Of a DNA stretch of 64,000 nt, positions 31,697 to 42,908 are shown piece after piece. Within the stretch, counting starts at the first letter, position 1. Every line of letters begins with the position of its first letter. A model generated the notes under the pieces. The model made no database searches and was not told the origin of the DNA. It worked only from the letters and a program-made list of their open reading frames with translations. A program made the position numbers and the translations under genes. The DNA is from Plotosus lineatus (lineage: Eukaryota; Chordata; Actinopteri; Siluriformes; Plotosidae), in the NCBI GenBank assembly GCA_024760905.1, contig CM045734.1:44886064-44950063 (forward strand), given 5' to 3'.

Positions 31697-31937
31697 ACAC
31701 AGGGATCCCTCACTTTCCACAGTTCATTGAGACTGAGATCCCCCCGCAACCATCAAATTCTGTATACGTGCAGCAAGTATATGTGTATATAATATTAATA
31801 AATACATATTCAAGCCTATAAATGATTATAATAACAATTAAACATTCAAAAATAATGTATGAGATGTAAATTAAATATAAATAAATACACACACATACAT
31901 TTTTATGTGAGGTGAGCATCTGTGTATATCTGTGCAT
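31697..31937 (-). mobile_element. Family A MITE, truncated
   Basis: Starts CAGGGATCCCTCACTTTCC and continues to GTGAGGTGAGCATCTGTG, where it merges into (AT)n. The half with AATTGGCCTTG is missing. Confidence 0.82.
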
Positions 31938-32064
31938 ATATATATATATATCGCAGGTTACCTTCACAGTATATTATTGCTTCACGCTACAGAAACTGGG
32001 GATAAGCACCGGCCTGATGAGCCACTATGGCTCGGGTATAAAAAGCCCAGCAGACTTTACATTA

Positions 32065-32200
<136 letters not shown>

Positions 32201-32241
32201 CATTGTATACTGTTTATATATTTATATAATGTTTACATATA

Positions 32242-33127
32242 CACTCATGCCTCGGTTTAACGGACAAATAGTGGGGACACTGCTCCGAAGTCCCCGATTG
32301 TCTAAAGTTTCCGATATTTCAATGATTACGTTACGAAAAACTTTTACTTAAGCACACTATGTAATCTGCAAATGTAAATACTGTACGTATACTCTGTAAA
32401 TGCACCCCATAAAATAGTAATGTAGACAGTACAGTATGTCGAACATAGAAATGTGTTAAATATCATTCAGGCTTACCAATAGATGAGCAGGTGTGGCTTG
32501 ATATGATGTCGTGATCGTATAGTGGGAGACTTAGCATTTTACTATTCTGAGTCACTGGAGCTTCGCGGCTCCATTGATGTACACGTACTGCTGGTTTCAG
32601 GCTGTTGAGGAGTTGAAGATGGTAAGCCTGATGTAGACGGTGTTGGTTTGCTTGGTGAAGGTGGGCTGGTTGGTATCCTTGGTGCATCCGCTGAGCCTGC
32701 AGTTTGTTTTGGTCTGAAGAAAGTGTCTAACTTCAACTGCTTGCCACTTGAGAATTGCTTTCTTGTTATTGTTTCTCGCAAATTTCTGAGATTTGCATAA
32801 TGAGCAGACACTTCTCTGTTCTTGGAATAATCGAGGTAGCGTAGCACTAAGTCAAGAGCACTGCACACTTCAGAAAGTTTGTGCAGCATAACCGGCACCT
32901 CGTCTTCGTCCTCGCTGCTGCTACTGTCCCGGGTAGCCAGAACCTCAGCAGCAATCTCTACACGTGTTGCTACACAGATATAAACAATGCGACCTCTGGC
33001 CATCTGGCGGTCACTTTCAGAAACAATGGCTCATGTCCGGACGATCCGGACTAGTCGGAAGCTACAGATTTTGTCTGTTGTAACCGAAATCCATTAAAGC
33101 GAAGTCCGTAAAACCGAAGCATGAGTG
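32242..33127 (-). mobile_element. Family E pogo/Tigger-like element with transposase C-terminus
   Basis: Ends CACTCATGCCTCGGTTTAAC and AAAACCGAAGCATGAGTG form an inverted repeat with TA at both sides (32240-32241, 33128-33129). GGACTTCGCTTTAATGG-like subterminal sequence is present at both ends. The interior codes for the transposase C-terminus but no HTH or DDE core, so it is non-autonomous. Confidence 0.85.
32542..33003 (-). pseudogene. Tigger-like transposase C-terminal remnant
   Basis: 153 codons open. Includes the acidic run SSSSEDEDEVP (28-38), a helical part LVLRYLDYSKNREVSAHYAN, and QLKLDTFFRPKQ near 90, the short motif commonly found near the end of Tigger transposases. The end is Ser/Pro/Thr-rich. 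It has no catalytic residues. Whether the ATG is used is unknown. Assignment rests on the C-terminal pattern and the element's TA target. Confidence 0.65.
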
Positions 33128-33129
33128 TA

Positions 33130-33413
33130 CATCAATAAATATGATCACAGTACAAAATTAAAAAGTTTTTACTTAATCATTACTACAGTTTACTGCATTA
33201 TTACTGTATTAATGAGTAAGACTGTCTATAGAATGTGTTTAACAAGCATATTTTAGAGGATGTAATATCATACATAGTGTTTTCCTTCCGCGTTAATAAT
33301 TCGCACATGTAATATGATACATCGGGTTTTACTTCCGGGTAAATAACTTGCAAAATTTCTTGATCCGCGGGAAGGGCCTGAACCGAACCCCCTCAAAAAA
33401 CGGGGGCCCACTG
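33130..33413 (+). mobile_element. Family F MITE, 3' part
   Basis: ATAAATATGATCACAGTAC, AAGTTTTTACTTAATCATTA and TTGATCCGCGGGAAGGGCC as in the copy at 5214-6364; it ends GGGGGCCCACTG before TA. Its left part is missing where it meets family E. It shows what the uninterrupted family F 3' half looks like. Confidence 0.8.
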
Positions 33414-33676
33414 TACCATAAAATGATGAATAAACATTTATATTAACAAGATTAATTAGTAATGATTTTACACATGCTCCGGGAACATCAGAATCGTCTT
33501 CAACAAAGCTTGAACATCTCTTCATCAGAAACATAGTGACGTCATCCGCCTTTAAACATCCTACTTGAACTTTCACATAGAAGCTTAGGCAGAGCTGTTG
33601 TTGTTTATTAAGTCGATGGGTGTGCATAAGAGCTCATGGGCAATGAAATAAGAGGTCTGAGAGTTGACCTTAAAAT

Positions 33677-33968
33677 CAGACGGACAGCACATGTAAGACG
33701 TTTTGGAGACAAAGTCAGAGAGGCTAGATTGAGATGGTTTGGACATATACAGAGGAGGGATAGTGAGTATATTGGTAGTAGGATGCTGAGGTTGGAACTA
33801 CCAGGCAAAAGGCCTAGAGGAAGACCAAAGAGACGATTCATGGATGTGGTGAAGGAGGACATGAAGGTCGTTGGTGTAAGAGAAGAAGATGCAAAGGATA
33901 GGGTGAGATGGAGGCAGATGATTCGCTGTGGCGACCCCTGAAGGGAAAAGCCGAAAGGAAAAGAAGAA
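33677..33968 (+). mobile_element. 5'-truncated RTE-like LINE fragment, TSD 16 bp
   Basis: Corresponds to 28415-28713 of the full element, with few differences. GAGTTGACCTTAAAAT stands at 33661-33676 and again at 33969-33984, a perfect 16-bp duplication. The C-terminal frame is open to its stop. This indicates a recent insertion. Confidence 0.93.
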
Positions 33969-33984
33969 GAGTTGACCTTAAAAT

Positions 33985-34815
33985 TGCTTTCTCAAATGGA
34001 CTTTATTGCAGATAAAACTCGGCGGATTTTACAAACTGCCCTAAAAGCATAATCCTGTGACCTTACAAGCTCATCGGTGGTTGAACCAGATGTCTTTCCT
34101 GTTTGTTCTATATCCTGTTTGATGCTGAGTTTTTGGCTAAAGTTTATCCAGTCGCTGGATGATTGCAGTTTGTGCATATAGTCAACATACTCTTTTTCGC
34201 TGGGTTTCATTACTCTAAGGAGCTGTGGACAGCTGTTTCCCGTCTCTTCCTCTCTTGTGCTCTCTCCAATTCAGATGTTTCCTGTGGATGATCTTATGGG
34301 TCAGCTTTGGTAATAATATTGGAGGGGATCAGCAAAGCCGCAAGCCTTAAACTAACAGGCCTGTGGTTCTTTTCCAGTCTACAAAATAACCCTTTTCATG
34401 CTTTGTGGTATCCAAGACAAACTTTTGGAAAACCAGCTAGTATAATAATAATTTATATAACGTTCCTAACCTTGATCATTGAACAGATGACTGCAGACTA
34501 CCCTCTGTCTCATGAAAAACATATGAACATCAAATATGTTGTAGTTTGATTTTCCTCTGCAATCTAAGGCATAGTTACTCTGAAATGGAAGTTGTGTTTT
34601 ATGGTGTATCGTCTTAACATGCAGAGAAATATTTGCTGAATAAATTGTAGTGAAGGTTCCGAATGTTATTGTTGTTGTAGGATGCTGTGCCAACAATAGT
34701 CTTTCCATTTTCAGTGGATTCCGAAAGTGTTGTTGGTTTTAGAAGACAACTTAATAACCCGGAAAACTGAAATTTTACCAATCTAGACATTTTTACATAA
34801 CTATCTATAGAATAT
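33985..34815. other. Unassigned stretch
   Basis: No recognised repeat and no supported exon. Confidence 0.3.
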
Positions 34816-34827
34816 TCTATGGTTTGT

Positions 34828-35188
34828 TCATCATCATCATTCATTTTCTGTAACCGCTTCATCCTAATTAGGGTCGCGGGGAGGCTGGTGCCCATCCCAG
34901 CCAACTCAGAGCGAGGGCAGAGTACACCCTGGACAGCTCGCCAGGCCATCGCAGGGTGGAAACACGCTGACGGCTTTGCAGCTACTCTTGCCGAAAGTCA
35001 GCAATGGTTCTTTTACATGCCTCACACCATGGACAGTGAGAGACATGGCCCGCCTTTGATAACCCAGTTAGCTGCACTGGGGGGGGTGGGGGGCAGTGAC
35101 AACCTTGTGGAGAGTGGGACTCGAACCCCCAACCTTTGGATCAGCGATCCGGCACCTTGTACCACTAGACCACCACTGCCCCCTGCCC
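34828..35188 (-). mobile_element. SINE-H, RL type, with perfect target duplication
   Basis: TCTATGGTTTGT at 34816-34827 and 35189-35200. On the minus strand: head, GGGTTCGAGTCCC, GCCGTCAGCGTGTTTCC, then ACCCTGCGATGGCCTGG, CCTCCCCGCGACCCTAATTA and an (ATG)n end. Head and tail are well preserved, so this copy is young. Confidence 0.95.
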
Positions 35189-35200
35189 TCTATGGTTTGT

Positions 35201-35732
35201 ATAATTAATAAAGTGCAACAGCAAACTACACAACTCCATTACTTCAATTTATTTTGCTACAGGGCAGTATAATCCTTTTTTTTTTCTTCTTTTTTGCAGT
35301 AGAGCAGTAAACCACATGCAATGAACGAATGTCAATCATGATTCATCCTCCTTTCTTGAACCCAATATAAACAATCAGGCAGAAAACAAACCTATATTTC
35401 TAAAACTAGTCACCGAATTTGTGAGCTATAATTCATGCTCAGTAAAATATGGTTGAATTAGCATCCTGTTTGCAACGTTGCGTGACTGATGTGTTCTTCG
35501 GCTGATGAGTTCTGGGATAAATTTTCACTTTTGCATGACTTTATGAGAGAAATGCATTACAGTAAATGTGTTTTAATGGCACTCGGTCGCATGTGGTTGT
35601 ATTGCACCATTACTACAAAGCTATTGTCAAGCTACTCAAGAATTGAACTAAGCTGGGAGCTTGACCACAATTAGCAAGTTCTGACATTAATTCATGTCGA
35701 CTAGAGCACATGAGTGCATTTTCAGATTCATC
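35201..35732. other. Unassigned stretch
   Basis: No family recognised. Confidence 0.3.
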
Positions 35733-35778
35733 GTTCATTTATCCATTTTCTGAACTGCTTAATACTAATCAGGGTCTA
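35733..35778 (-). mobile_element. SINE-L tail stub
   Basis: ATCCATTTTCTGAACTGC and TTAATACTAATCAGGGTC: only the last 45 bp remain, as expected from strong 5' truncation. Confidence 0.65.
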
Positions 35779-35803
35779 GTTTTAGTTTAGTTTTTATTAT
35801 TTT

Positions 35804-36254
35804 TAGGATTCCTCAGTTCTGCGGCTAATGGGGACCGAGATCCCCCCACGACCACCGATTTCCGCGAAGTAGGCTCAACCCCACCCCCAACCGCTGACTG
35901 ACGTATATGTACATGTATATGTGTATATAATATAAATAAATACATATTTAACGCTATAAAATGCTTATAATAACAATTAAACATTCAAAATAATACATAA
36001 CATGTAAATAAAATATAAATACACACACATACAGACGTTTGCGTCGCGCGCGCACACACACACACAGATCTGCGTCTCACATAAAAATGTAAGTAGCTTT
36101 GTTAGGGTTTTTTTTTTTTTTGCATAATTGGCCTTGTTTTGTGGCATCTTCCTTAACTTTTTCCCTATTTTTTAATTCTTCAATGAATATTTTTGAAAAA
36201 CCCGTGATGCCCTGAAGCTGCAGAAACTGAAGCACAAAGTAGCGATGGATCACT
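35804..36254 (-). mobile_element. Family A MITE
   Basis: Left terminus worn (AGGATTCCTCAGTTCTGCGG), right terminus AAGTAGCGATGGATCACTG before TA. Carries TAATGGGGACCGAGATCCCC and GCATAATTGGCCTTGTTTTG. Confidence 0.83.
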
Positions 36255-36296
<42 letters not shown>

Positions 36297-36298
36297 TT

Positions 36299-36522
36299 GG
36301 GGGCAGCCGTGGCCTAATGGTTACACAAGCAGATTCGGGGCTAAAAGGTTGATAGTGCAATTCCCGAACCATCAGGGAAAAAGGCGTGGTGGGCGGGTCA
36401 GGAGCAACACCTTCCCTTTTTCCATCTCCATGACTGAAGTGGCCTTAATCAATGCACTTGACTACTCTCCGGGCACTGCAGTGTGTGGCAGCCCGCTGCT
36501 CCAAGTGTGTGCTCACCATTTA

Positions 36523-36593
<71 letters not shown>

Positions 36594-36655
36594 TTACTTT
36601 GGATGGGCTAAATGCAGAGCTACACTTTCCCTGTGGGATTAATACAACATATCAA
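36299..36655 (+). mobile_element. Second type of tRNA-headed SINE
   Basis: GGGGGCAGCCGTGGCCTAATGG, a worn B-box region (GATAGTGCAATTCCC), the middle ATGACTGAAGTGGCCTTAAT, ACTCTCCGGGCACTGCAG and the end GGATGGGCTAAATGCAGAG. A widespread fish SINE type has these blocks in this order. (GT)n expanded inside at 36524-36589. Unrelated in body to SINE-H and SINE-L. Confidence 0.75.
36524..36589. repeat. (GT)n microsatellite
   Basis: Internal to the SINE at the naturally GT-rich position. Confidence 0.95.
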
Positions 36656-36665
36656 AAATGTTAAT

Positions 36666-36998
36666 TTGTTGTCTGAACCGCTTAATCCTAATTAGGATCA
36701 TGGGGAGGCTGGTGCACATCTCCGCTGGTTCTGGGTACACCCTGGACATCTCACCAGGTCATCACAGGGACAACACTCTCACTCACTCCTATGGACGATT
36801 AGGAAACAGTGAATTAGCCTACTGTGCACGTTTTTGGACTGTGGGAGTAAACTGGAGTACCCGGAGGAAACCCACGCAAACACAGGGAGAACATGCTCAC
36901 AGAAACTCCACACAGAAATGCCCAAGCTGGGAATCAAACCCAGAACCTTCTTGCTGTGAGGCAGACATGCTAACCACTAGGCCACTGTATGCCTCATA
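36666..36998 (-). mobile_element. SINE-L, near complete
   Basis: CGCTTAATCCTAATTAGGAT through GGAGTACCCGGAGGAAACCC to GCAGACATGCTAACCACTAG, all SINE-L blocks in order on the minus strand. Confidence 0.88.
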
Positions 36999-36999
36999 T

Positions 37000-37905
37000 C
37001 AAAAATAAATAAATAATATTAAATTTTAAAAAATCGAAGCCAATGTCTTTATATCTAAGTATGATATAATAACAAATACTGTATAATAAAGTATAGTTTT
37101 CTGCAATAGTGGAAGTGTTTTTATTCTTCATTTATTTATTTATTTATTTACTTATTTGCTGTTGTAGTTGATTATTGAAGTAAATGGTGCTATTTTATTA
37201 TTATGTTTTAAAATATTGAAGACCTTTGTGAATGTTTAACAGTAGCAGACTTTGAAGACAAGCTGACAGCAGGCCTTGAGCTAATACTGAACACATGAGG
37301 ACCGATGTGGGAACAGTTATTGTTGTTGGTGTTGGGAGTAGTATTTTAAATGCAACATTTTGGCAGACTGTGTATTGTCATGCATTGCTAACTGATGGTA
37401 AATATTCTAATTTTCATTTTCTGTAACTGCTTAATCCTAATTAGGGTCGTGAGGAGGCTGGTGCCCATCCCAGCCGACTCCGGGCAAGGGCAGAGTACTC
37501 CCTGGACAGCAGTAAATATTCTCCTCTATAATAATTTTCTTGCATAACATATTTGTATTTTTTTGCCGAGCAGGTCTTTTTCAGATCACAATCCTGAATC
37601 ACATCGATTACAGATCCATTCCTATCTATACTATTACTATCATCTAATATCTATTATATTTCCCCTATCACCTCCTACACCTCTTCCGGTGGGCACCAAG
37701 GCATTCCCAGACCAGGTGAGAGACATTGTCCCTCCAGAGTATCCTGGTTTGACTCCGGGGTCTCTTCTTGGTTGGACTTGCCTGAAACACCACTCCAGAT
37801 AAGTGTTCAGGAGGCATATGCCTGAGCCACATCAACTGGCTCCTCGTGATGCAGCGATCTTTAGAGTTATTAAATTAAACAAAGAAAATTAAGTCATCTA
37901 ATCTC
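37000..37905. other. Mostly unassigned; SINE-L tail at 37411-37511
   Basis: 37411-37511 holds a 3' fragment of SINE-L on the minus strand (CTGCTTAATCCTAATTAGGG, GGCAGAGTACTCCCTGGAC). The remainder has no recognised family. Confidence 0.5.
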
Positions 37906-38186
37906 AGTCGATTCTGGGCGAGGGAAGAGTACACACTGGACAACTCACCAGGTAATCACAGGGCAGAAACACGCTGACGGCTATGCAGCCTACGCTTGAT
38001 GAAAGTCGGCAATGGTTCTTTTACACACCTCTCACTACAGACAGTGGGAAACATGGCTGACATTTGCTAACCCAGTTAGGTGCACTGGGGGGACAGCAGT
38101 GACAACTCGGTGACAGTGTGGCTTAAACCCTCAACCTTGGGATTGGTAATCCAGCACCTTACCATGGGGCCAAGACTACCCCACCA
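37906..38186 (-). mobile_element. SINE-H, RL type, truncated tail
   Basis: Minus strand: worn head, GCCGTCAGCGTGTTTCTG, then CCCTGTGATTACCTGGTGAG, breaking off at GCCCAGAATCGACTGAGAT. The junction is the same as in the other RL copies. Confidence 0.85.
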
Positions 38187-38240
38187 CTTTGAGCGTTGTC
38201 TCATAGTAAGATTGGCTCGTCCTGAGTTCATATCACCAGA

Positions 38241-38294
38241 ATCCAGTCCAGTCCAGTCCAGTCCAGTCCAGTCAAGCAAGCAAGCAAGAAAGAA

Positions 38295-38332
<38 letters not shown>

Positions 38333-38333
38333 T
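38241..38333. repeat. Compound microsatellite
   Basis: (CCAGT)n, then (CAAG)n, (AAAG)n and (ACAG)n. Four related simple repeats in succession. Confidence 0.95.
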
Positions 38334-38449
38334 TTTTAATATAATTGCTAATAAATACACTTTTGATGTGAATCACTGCAAGTACTGTATGTTAAGACAA
38401 AACATAAAACAATCATTAAAGGGCAAGTATTTTTAATTTTTTTTTCAAC

Positions 38450-38737
38450 TAGAATGCAAAATTCTGCCTGAGTTCAATTCCCAGCCCAGGCGTTTCTGTG
38501 CGAAGGTTGCAGGGGTTTCCTCCAGGTCCTTCAGTTTCCGCCCACAGTCTAAAAATATGCACAATAGGCTGTTCTAAATCACTCGTAGGTGTGAGTGTGA
38601 ATGATTGTGCGAGTGTTGGCCCTGTGATGGTCTGCCATGCTGTCAGAGATGTACTCCGCCTAGAGTTGGCTGAGATGGGCGTCAGCTTTTCTGTGACCCT
38701 AATTAGGATTAACGGGCTTAGAAAATAAATGAATGAA
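38450..38737 (+). mobile_element. SINE-L, 5'-truncated
   Basis: GAGTTCAATTCCCAGCCCAGG, CCTCCAGGTCCTTCAGTTTCC, GCCCTGTGATGGTCTGCC and the (ATGA)n end. The GTTGGCCCTGTGATGG transition shows where in SINE-L the RL tail begins. Confidence 0.87.
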
Positions 38738-38857
38738 TGGAAAATTCTAGAGTGTATTTGTGACCCAATGATCAAGCTAAATTGAAAATCGTCACAATGC
38801 CCCCCCCCCCCACACACACACACACATACACACATACATACATACATACATATATAC

Positions 38858-39163
38858 CAGTGCCTCTCAGTTATTTTCTGTGCCCCCCCACCAATGTGCC
38901 TGAAATAAATAAAAACATCCTTATTTAAACTCACTTAACTTACTTATCTCTTAATATCTCCGTCTGTCTCCACATTTCTCTTCATTCCTGTTAGAAAATT
39001 TTCCGTGTTGTTTCTTGAGGGGTTGTTTACTGCACTTCATATTGTTTGCTCGTGCGAAAAACCACTACACCATAGCGTGACAATGAGAGCGCTACTGCCA
39101 GCCAGTGGAGTGGAGGTGCAGTTACACTTAATTCTCAAACACCCCACTATTTGAGAAGCACTG
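38858..39163 (-). mobile_element. hAT-like MITE
   Basis: CAGTGCCTCTCAGTTATTTTC and CACTATTTGAGAAGCACTG are inverted termini matching 25157-25416. Flanks are simple repeats, so the 8-bp duplication cannot be read reliably. Confidence 0.83.
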
Positions 39164-39271
<108 letters not shown>

Positions 39272-39415
39272 ACATATATACATACAGATGCTCCCCGACT
39301 TACGCTCATTCGTTTTACGTTTTTTTCGATTTCAAGTTTTTTTTAAATGAAATTTCAAGTTTAGACGTAACTTTACACTGACGTAATGACGTAATGACGC
39401 AATGACGTAATGACG

Positions 39416-39615
39416 CTTTGCAAGTGCACTTTGTAATCATTCTATAATCACCTGAAGAGAGAGGATGGTTTCACCACCCCTTGAAACAAATCTGTAGTGA
39501 TAAATGGAGTTTCAATAGAAAGTCTTTGTCCTGTCCTTTTATTTTTATTGTCATTTGCTCTACCAAAAAGTATTGAGCACTCTCCTATGGAAGGATCTAC
39601 TCAGAAAATCCTATA
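39416..39615 (+). mobile_element. Penelope-like repeat fragment with hammerhead motif
   Basis: Contains a hammerhead core (39447-39501), then GGAGTTTCAATAGAAAGTC, TTTGCTCTACCAAAAAGTAT and CTATGGAAGGATCTACTCAG, which match 23725-23824. Hammerheads with a 2-bp stem III are established features of Penelope-like elements and their terminal repeats; the assignment is by that motif only because no GIY-YIG or RT coding is present. Confidence 0.6.
39447..39501 (+). ncRNA. Hammerhead ribozyme candidate (type I, minimal stem III)
   Basis: Core residues are in order: CTGAAGA at 39452-39458 (CUGANGA), GAAA at 39483-39486, and cleavage triplet GTA at 39494-39496. Stem I: ATCAC (39447-39451) pairs with GTGAT (39497-39501). 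Stem III: A486-C487 pairs with G494-T495 across the 6-nt loop AAATCT. Stem II: 39459-39468 pairs with 39474-39482, with one A-C mismatch (462/479), one G-U at the base (459/482) and a bulged A465, loop TTTCA. Cleavage would be after A496. All universally required residues are present. The stem II flaws may weaken activity. Confidence 0.75.
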
Positions 39616-40421
39616 TATCAGTTATATAGTGTGTTACACTTGTGTTAAGACGTCGTCTCTGTGATCTTCGTGTACACTGTTTTGCGTACTTTTGTAACCC
39701 TAGGCAAATATGGTTGGTCAAAAGCGTAAGCCTAGTAGCATGGGTACAAGTCTCATACACAGAGATGAATGAACTATCTGCTCGGATCGGCACAATCTAC
39801 CATGCATACTCAGTTAAGTAAAGAGAGTTGTAAAATGAATGAAAACCTGAATCCAGAAAAGAAAGAGAACTGTCCGCTCTGCTGGTGATTCACATCAGTG
39901 CAGGCTGAGTTCTAAACGAGGTCAATGGCACCCTTGCTCACTTGAAAGGCCGGAAGTCTGTATAACCCACAGCAAGTACACGACTTTCGGTGTTGAGGCA
40001 CATATTGTAAGCGTTGATTGGCTGTTTTAAGCTTCATGTAAAGTCACTCGGCTCAGCATTTACAAGCAGAAAGATCGCATTGTAGAGAATGTTAAAGGTT
40101 ATATTTGAAACTGTATTTAATATTTGATGAGTGAATTTGATTAAAATGTATCTATTTGAAATTATTTTTGTTGAATTAAATTTTTTGAAATTAATGTTGA
40201 TATTATTTGATATATTTGACATTATTTTACAATGTTATGTTTATAACAATTGATTTAGGGGTGTTTTATGAGATACGATGATGGTATTTATGGCTGTATA
40301 GTACAGTATGAGCATCATACGTCACACGTCATACGTCAAATGTCACTGTAAGAACTTATGTTCACTTTCAACTTACGTTTGGCCGTCCAGAACCAATTAA
40401 AAACGTAAGTCGGGGAGCGTT

Positions 40422-40427
<6 letters not shown>

Positions 40428-40497
<70 letters not shown>
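40428..40497. repeat. (TA)n microsatellite
   Basis: Lies precisely between a family B and a family C element, both of which target TA. Confidence 0.95.
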
Positions 40498-40501
<4 letters not shown>

Positions 40502-41010
40502 GTACCTTACCTTGGAAAAGTCTCACCAAACGAAAAATTCAGGTTACGAAAAGCATTTTCCTAAAATTTTTGTCTCAGGATACGAAACAAGTTCACGTTA
40601 TGAAAGCACCATCTTAAAAATTCAAACGCGCCATTCAAACATTAAAACAATGCATGAGCTGCTCTCCCATCAATGACGTTCAAACATTCCACCCCGCTGG
40701 CCTCCCATTGGCTAACAACTGAGCTGTCGTTCATGTCGCTGTCACTTGAGCGCCATCTTGGACAGGTCCACCTGACACTATCTTGGGCAGGGATCCCATT
40801 GTCTAGGAGAAATGACACATCTACCTCCCGTTGCCTATTATAGAGCTGAATCTACCATGATGCTTTTCATCTAAAGGACAGAGTTACTGTTGTTTTATGC
40901 TTTATTTATTAACTCAGGCTTTTACCCTTCCATAAACATTTGTAAGATTATAACTCTGCTAAGAAGACATGGTCAACACGCGCGCGCAAACACACACACA
41001 CACACGCACA

Positions 41011-41075
<65 letters not shown>

Positions 41076-41354
41076 ACACACACGCGTGTGATTTCCAGTG
41101 CAAGTGAGGAGAAGAGACGGGCTCGAGTGATATCGCAAAGGAATATGGCCAAACCCGTCTACCATCAGTACAATTTGAAGCAGAAGGAGGTCTTTAAAGG
41201 TATGTTTTTATAATTTTTAAAGGGTTTAGGGGTAGTATTGGGAGCCTTGGAACAAATCACATGTTTTACATGTAAAATGCGCCTCAACTTACGAAAAATG
41301 CAGGTTACGAAAAAAGCTCTGGAATGGATTAATTTTGTAAGGTGAGGTACCACT
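40498..41354 (+). mobile_element. Family C MITE
   Basis: AGTGGTACCTTACCTTGG, GAAAAATTCAGGTTACGAAA and the right end GTAAGGTGAGGTACCACT. (CA)n at 40988-41085 occupies the same spot as in the copy at 10412. It has extra sequence around 40728-40800 (GAGCGCCATCTTGGACAGG) instead of the tandem block. Confidence 0.85.
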
Positions 41355-41371
41355 TATAAAACACTCTCATT

Positions 41372-41478
41372 TTGCAAGCCACTTAGTCCGATTAGGTTCT
41401 TGGGGTGGCCTATCTCAGTCAACATTGGAGAAACTGGGGTGCCCCTTAATAGCTCACCAGAACATCCCAGAGTTTTGT
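41372..41478 (-). mobile_element. SINE-L tail, degenerate
   Basis: GCCACTTAGTCCGATTAGG, CCTATCTCAGTCAACATTGG and GGGGTGCCCCTTAATAGCTC follow SINE-L order with many changes. Confidence 0.5.
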
Positions 41479-42205
41479 TCGTCTAATGTTCTTCAGGAGT
41501 CATACATGTGATGTCGCATATATGTGTAAAACACGTTCAATTCCTTTTTGTGCACAAAATGTTCAATAATCCTACTCTTAATTAAAGTGGAAATACAAAA
41601 CATATGCATTGAGATAAGAATAATTGAAGTTTTTGATAAATTCCAGGTTTCATGGTATACACCATGCATGTGTATGTCACTTGTTATTTAAGCAGAGCCA
41701 CACCCACAATTAACCATACATGCTATGTAAGGATCACTTCAAAGGGTCGCTAGAGAAAGCACTCTGACAGTCTTTTTTTCCCCTTGCACAAAGAAATGTC
41801 TGAACAAAGGGAAGTGAAGCAGAGATTTTGAGTTTGATGAAGTGAAGTGGAGATTTTTCAAGCTGTGATGTTTATCACTGTGGGCTTCTGTAACGTTGTA
41901 AAATTAACAAATGCACTTCACGTGTCATCTTATCATTCACAGAATAAAAATCCTTACAATTAGAATAAAGGGACTCATTTTCTTGTGTTCACATCAGCAA
42001 GAATGCAGTCAGTAGGAACAGTGATTGATGTTGGGATAACCAGCAATTGTGTTTTGCTTCACAGTGATACAGCGGACTTGAATAGGCTGGGTCATGAGAA
42101 ATGAGTATACAGCAGTGGAGGTAGAGCCTCCAAGGATGCCACATCTCAGAGTATATCTCAAAGACGATTTCCATATATGCCAATAAATTTGGTTATTTGG
42201 TTATA
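41479..42205. other. Unassigned stretch
   Basis: No recognised family or exon. Confidence 0.3.
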
Positions 42206-42651
42206 CAGTGATCCCTCGCTACTTCGTGCTTCAGTTTATGCGGCTTCAATGCATCATGGGTTTTTCAAAAATATCATCGAAAAATGTCAAAAAGGAAATT
42301 GAGTTCAGTTAAAATGCCTCAAAACATTTATACAAAAAGAAAAACCCCAAACAAACAAAAAAAACAAAAAAACAAACCAAAAAAACTACTTATATTTTTA
42401 TGTGAGGTGCGCATCTGCGTGCATGTGTGTCTGTATGTGTGTGTATTTATATTTTATTTACATCTTATGCATTATTTTTGAATATTTAATTGTTATTATA
42501 AGCAATTATAGTGTTGAATATGTATTTATTGATATTATATACACATATACATGTACGTATACGTCAGTCAGGGGGTCGATCCTACTTCTCGGAAATCAGC
42601 GGTTGCAGGGGGTCTCGGTCCCCATGAACCACGGAAAGTGAGGGATCCCTG
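42206..42651 (+). mobile_element. Family A MITE, complete
   Basis: 446 bp, CAGTGATCCCTCGCTACTT to AAAGTGAGGGATCCCTG with TA on both sides. Least altered termini of all family A copies here. Confidence 0.92.
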
Positions 42652-42732
42652 TATCTATAGCAAAGACACAAGCCATTTCCGTAAATGTAATTAAACTTAA
42701 TCAAACATCAGTAAACCAAAAATCTAATTTTT

Positions 42733-42860
42733 ATTAAATTTACATTTATGGTATTTGGCAGACACCTTTATCTGTCTAGAGCAATTTAGAGAAATGCTTT
42801 ATAATCACAAGTCAGTGAATCTGTTCTGATACTGGTTCACTAGATACATGCCATCAATCA
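42733..42860 (-). mobile_element. Worn fragment of an L2-tailed SINE or LINE
   Basis: TTTGGCAGACACCTTTATCT and AGAGCAATTTAGAG resemble the reverse of the GGATAAAAGCGTCTGCCAAA tail common in fish SINEs such as the salmonid HpaI type and L2-like LINEs. The family D element appears to have inserted downstream in the same old repeat. Confidence 0.45.
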
Positions 42861-42908
42861 GAACACAGTTTTTAGAGATATTTAATTTTTTTTAAAGATA
42901 TATAAATA

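Larger units (their letters stand above)
39285..40423 (+). mobile_element. Family B MITE interrupted by a hammerhead-bearing repeat
   Basis: CAGATGCTCCCCGACTTACG after TA; right end GTCGGGGAGCGTTTG runs into TA repeats. Like the copy at 821 it lost its transposase after CCTAGTAGCATGGG. Foreign DNA lies at about 39416-39615 where other copies read GTCCATTGTTTACAA. The motif GACGTAATGACG is repeated three times just before the insertion. Confidence 0.82.
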
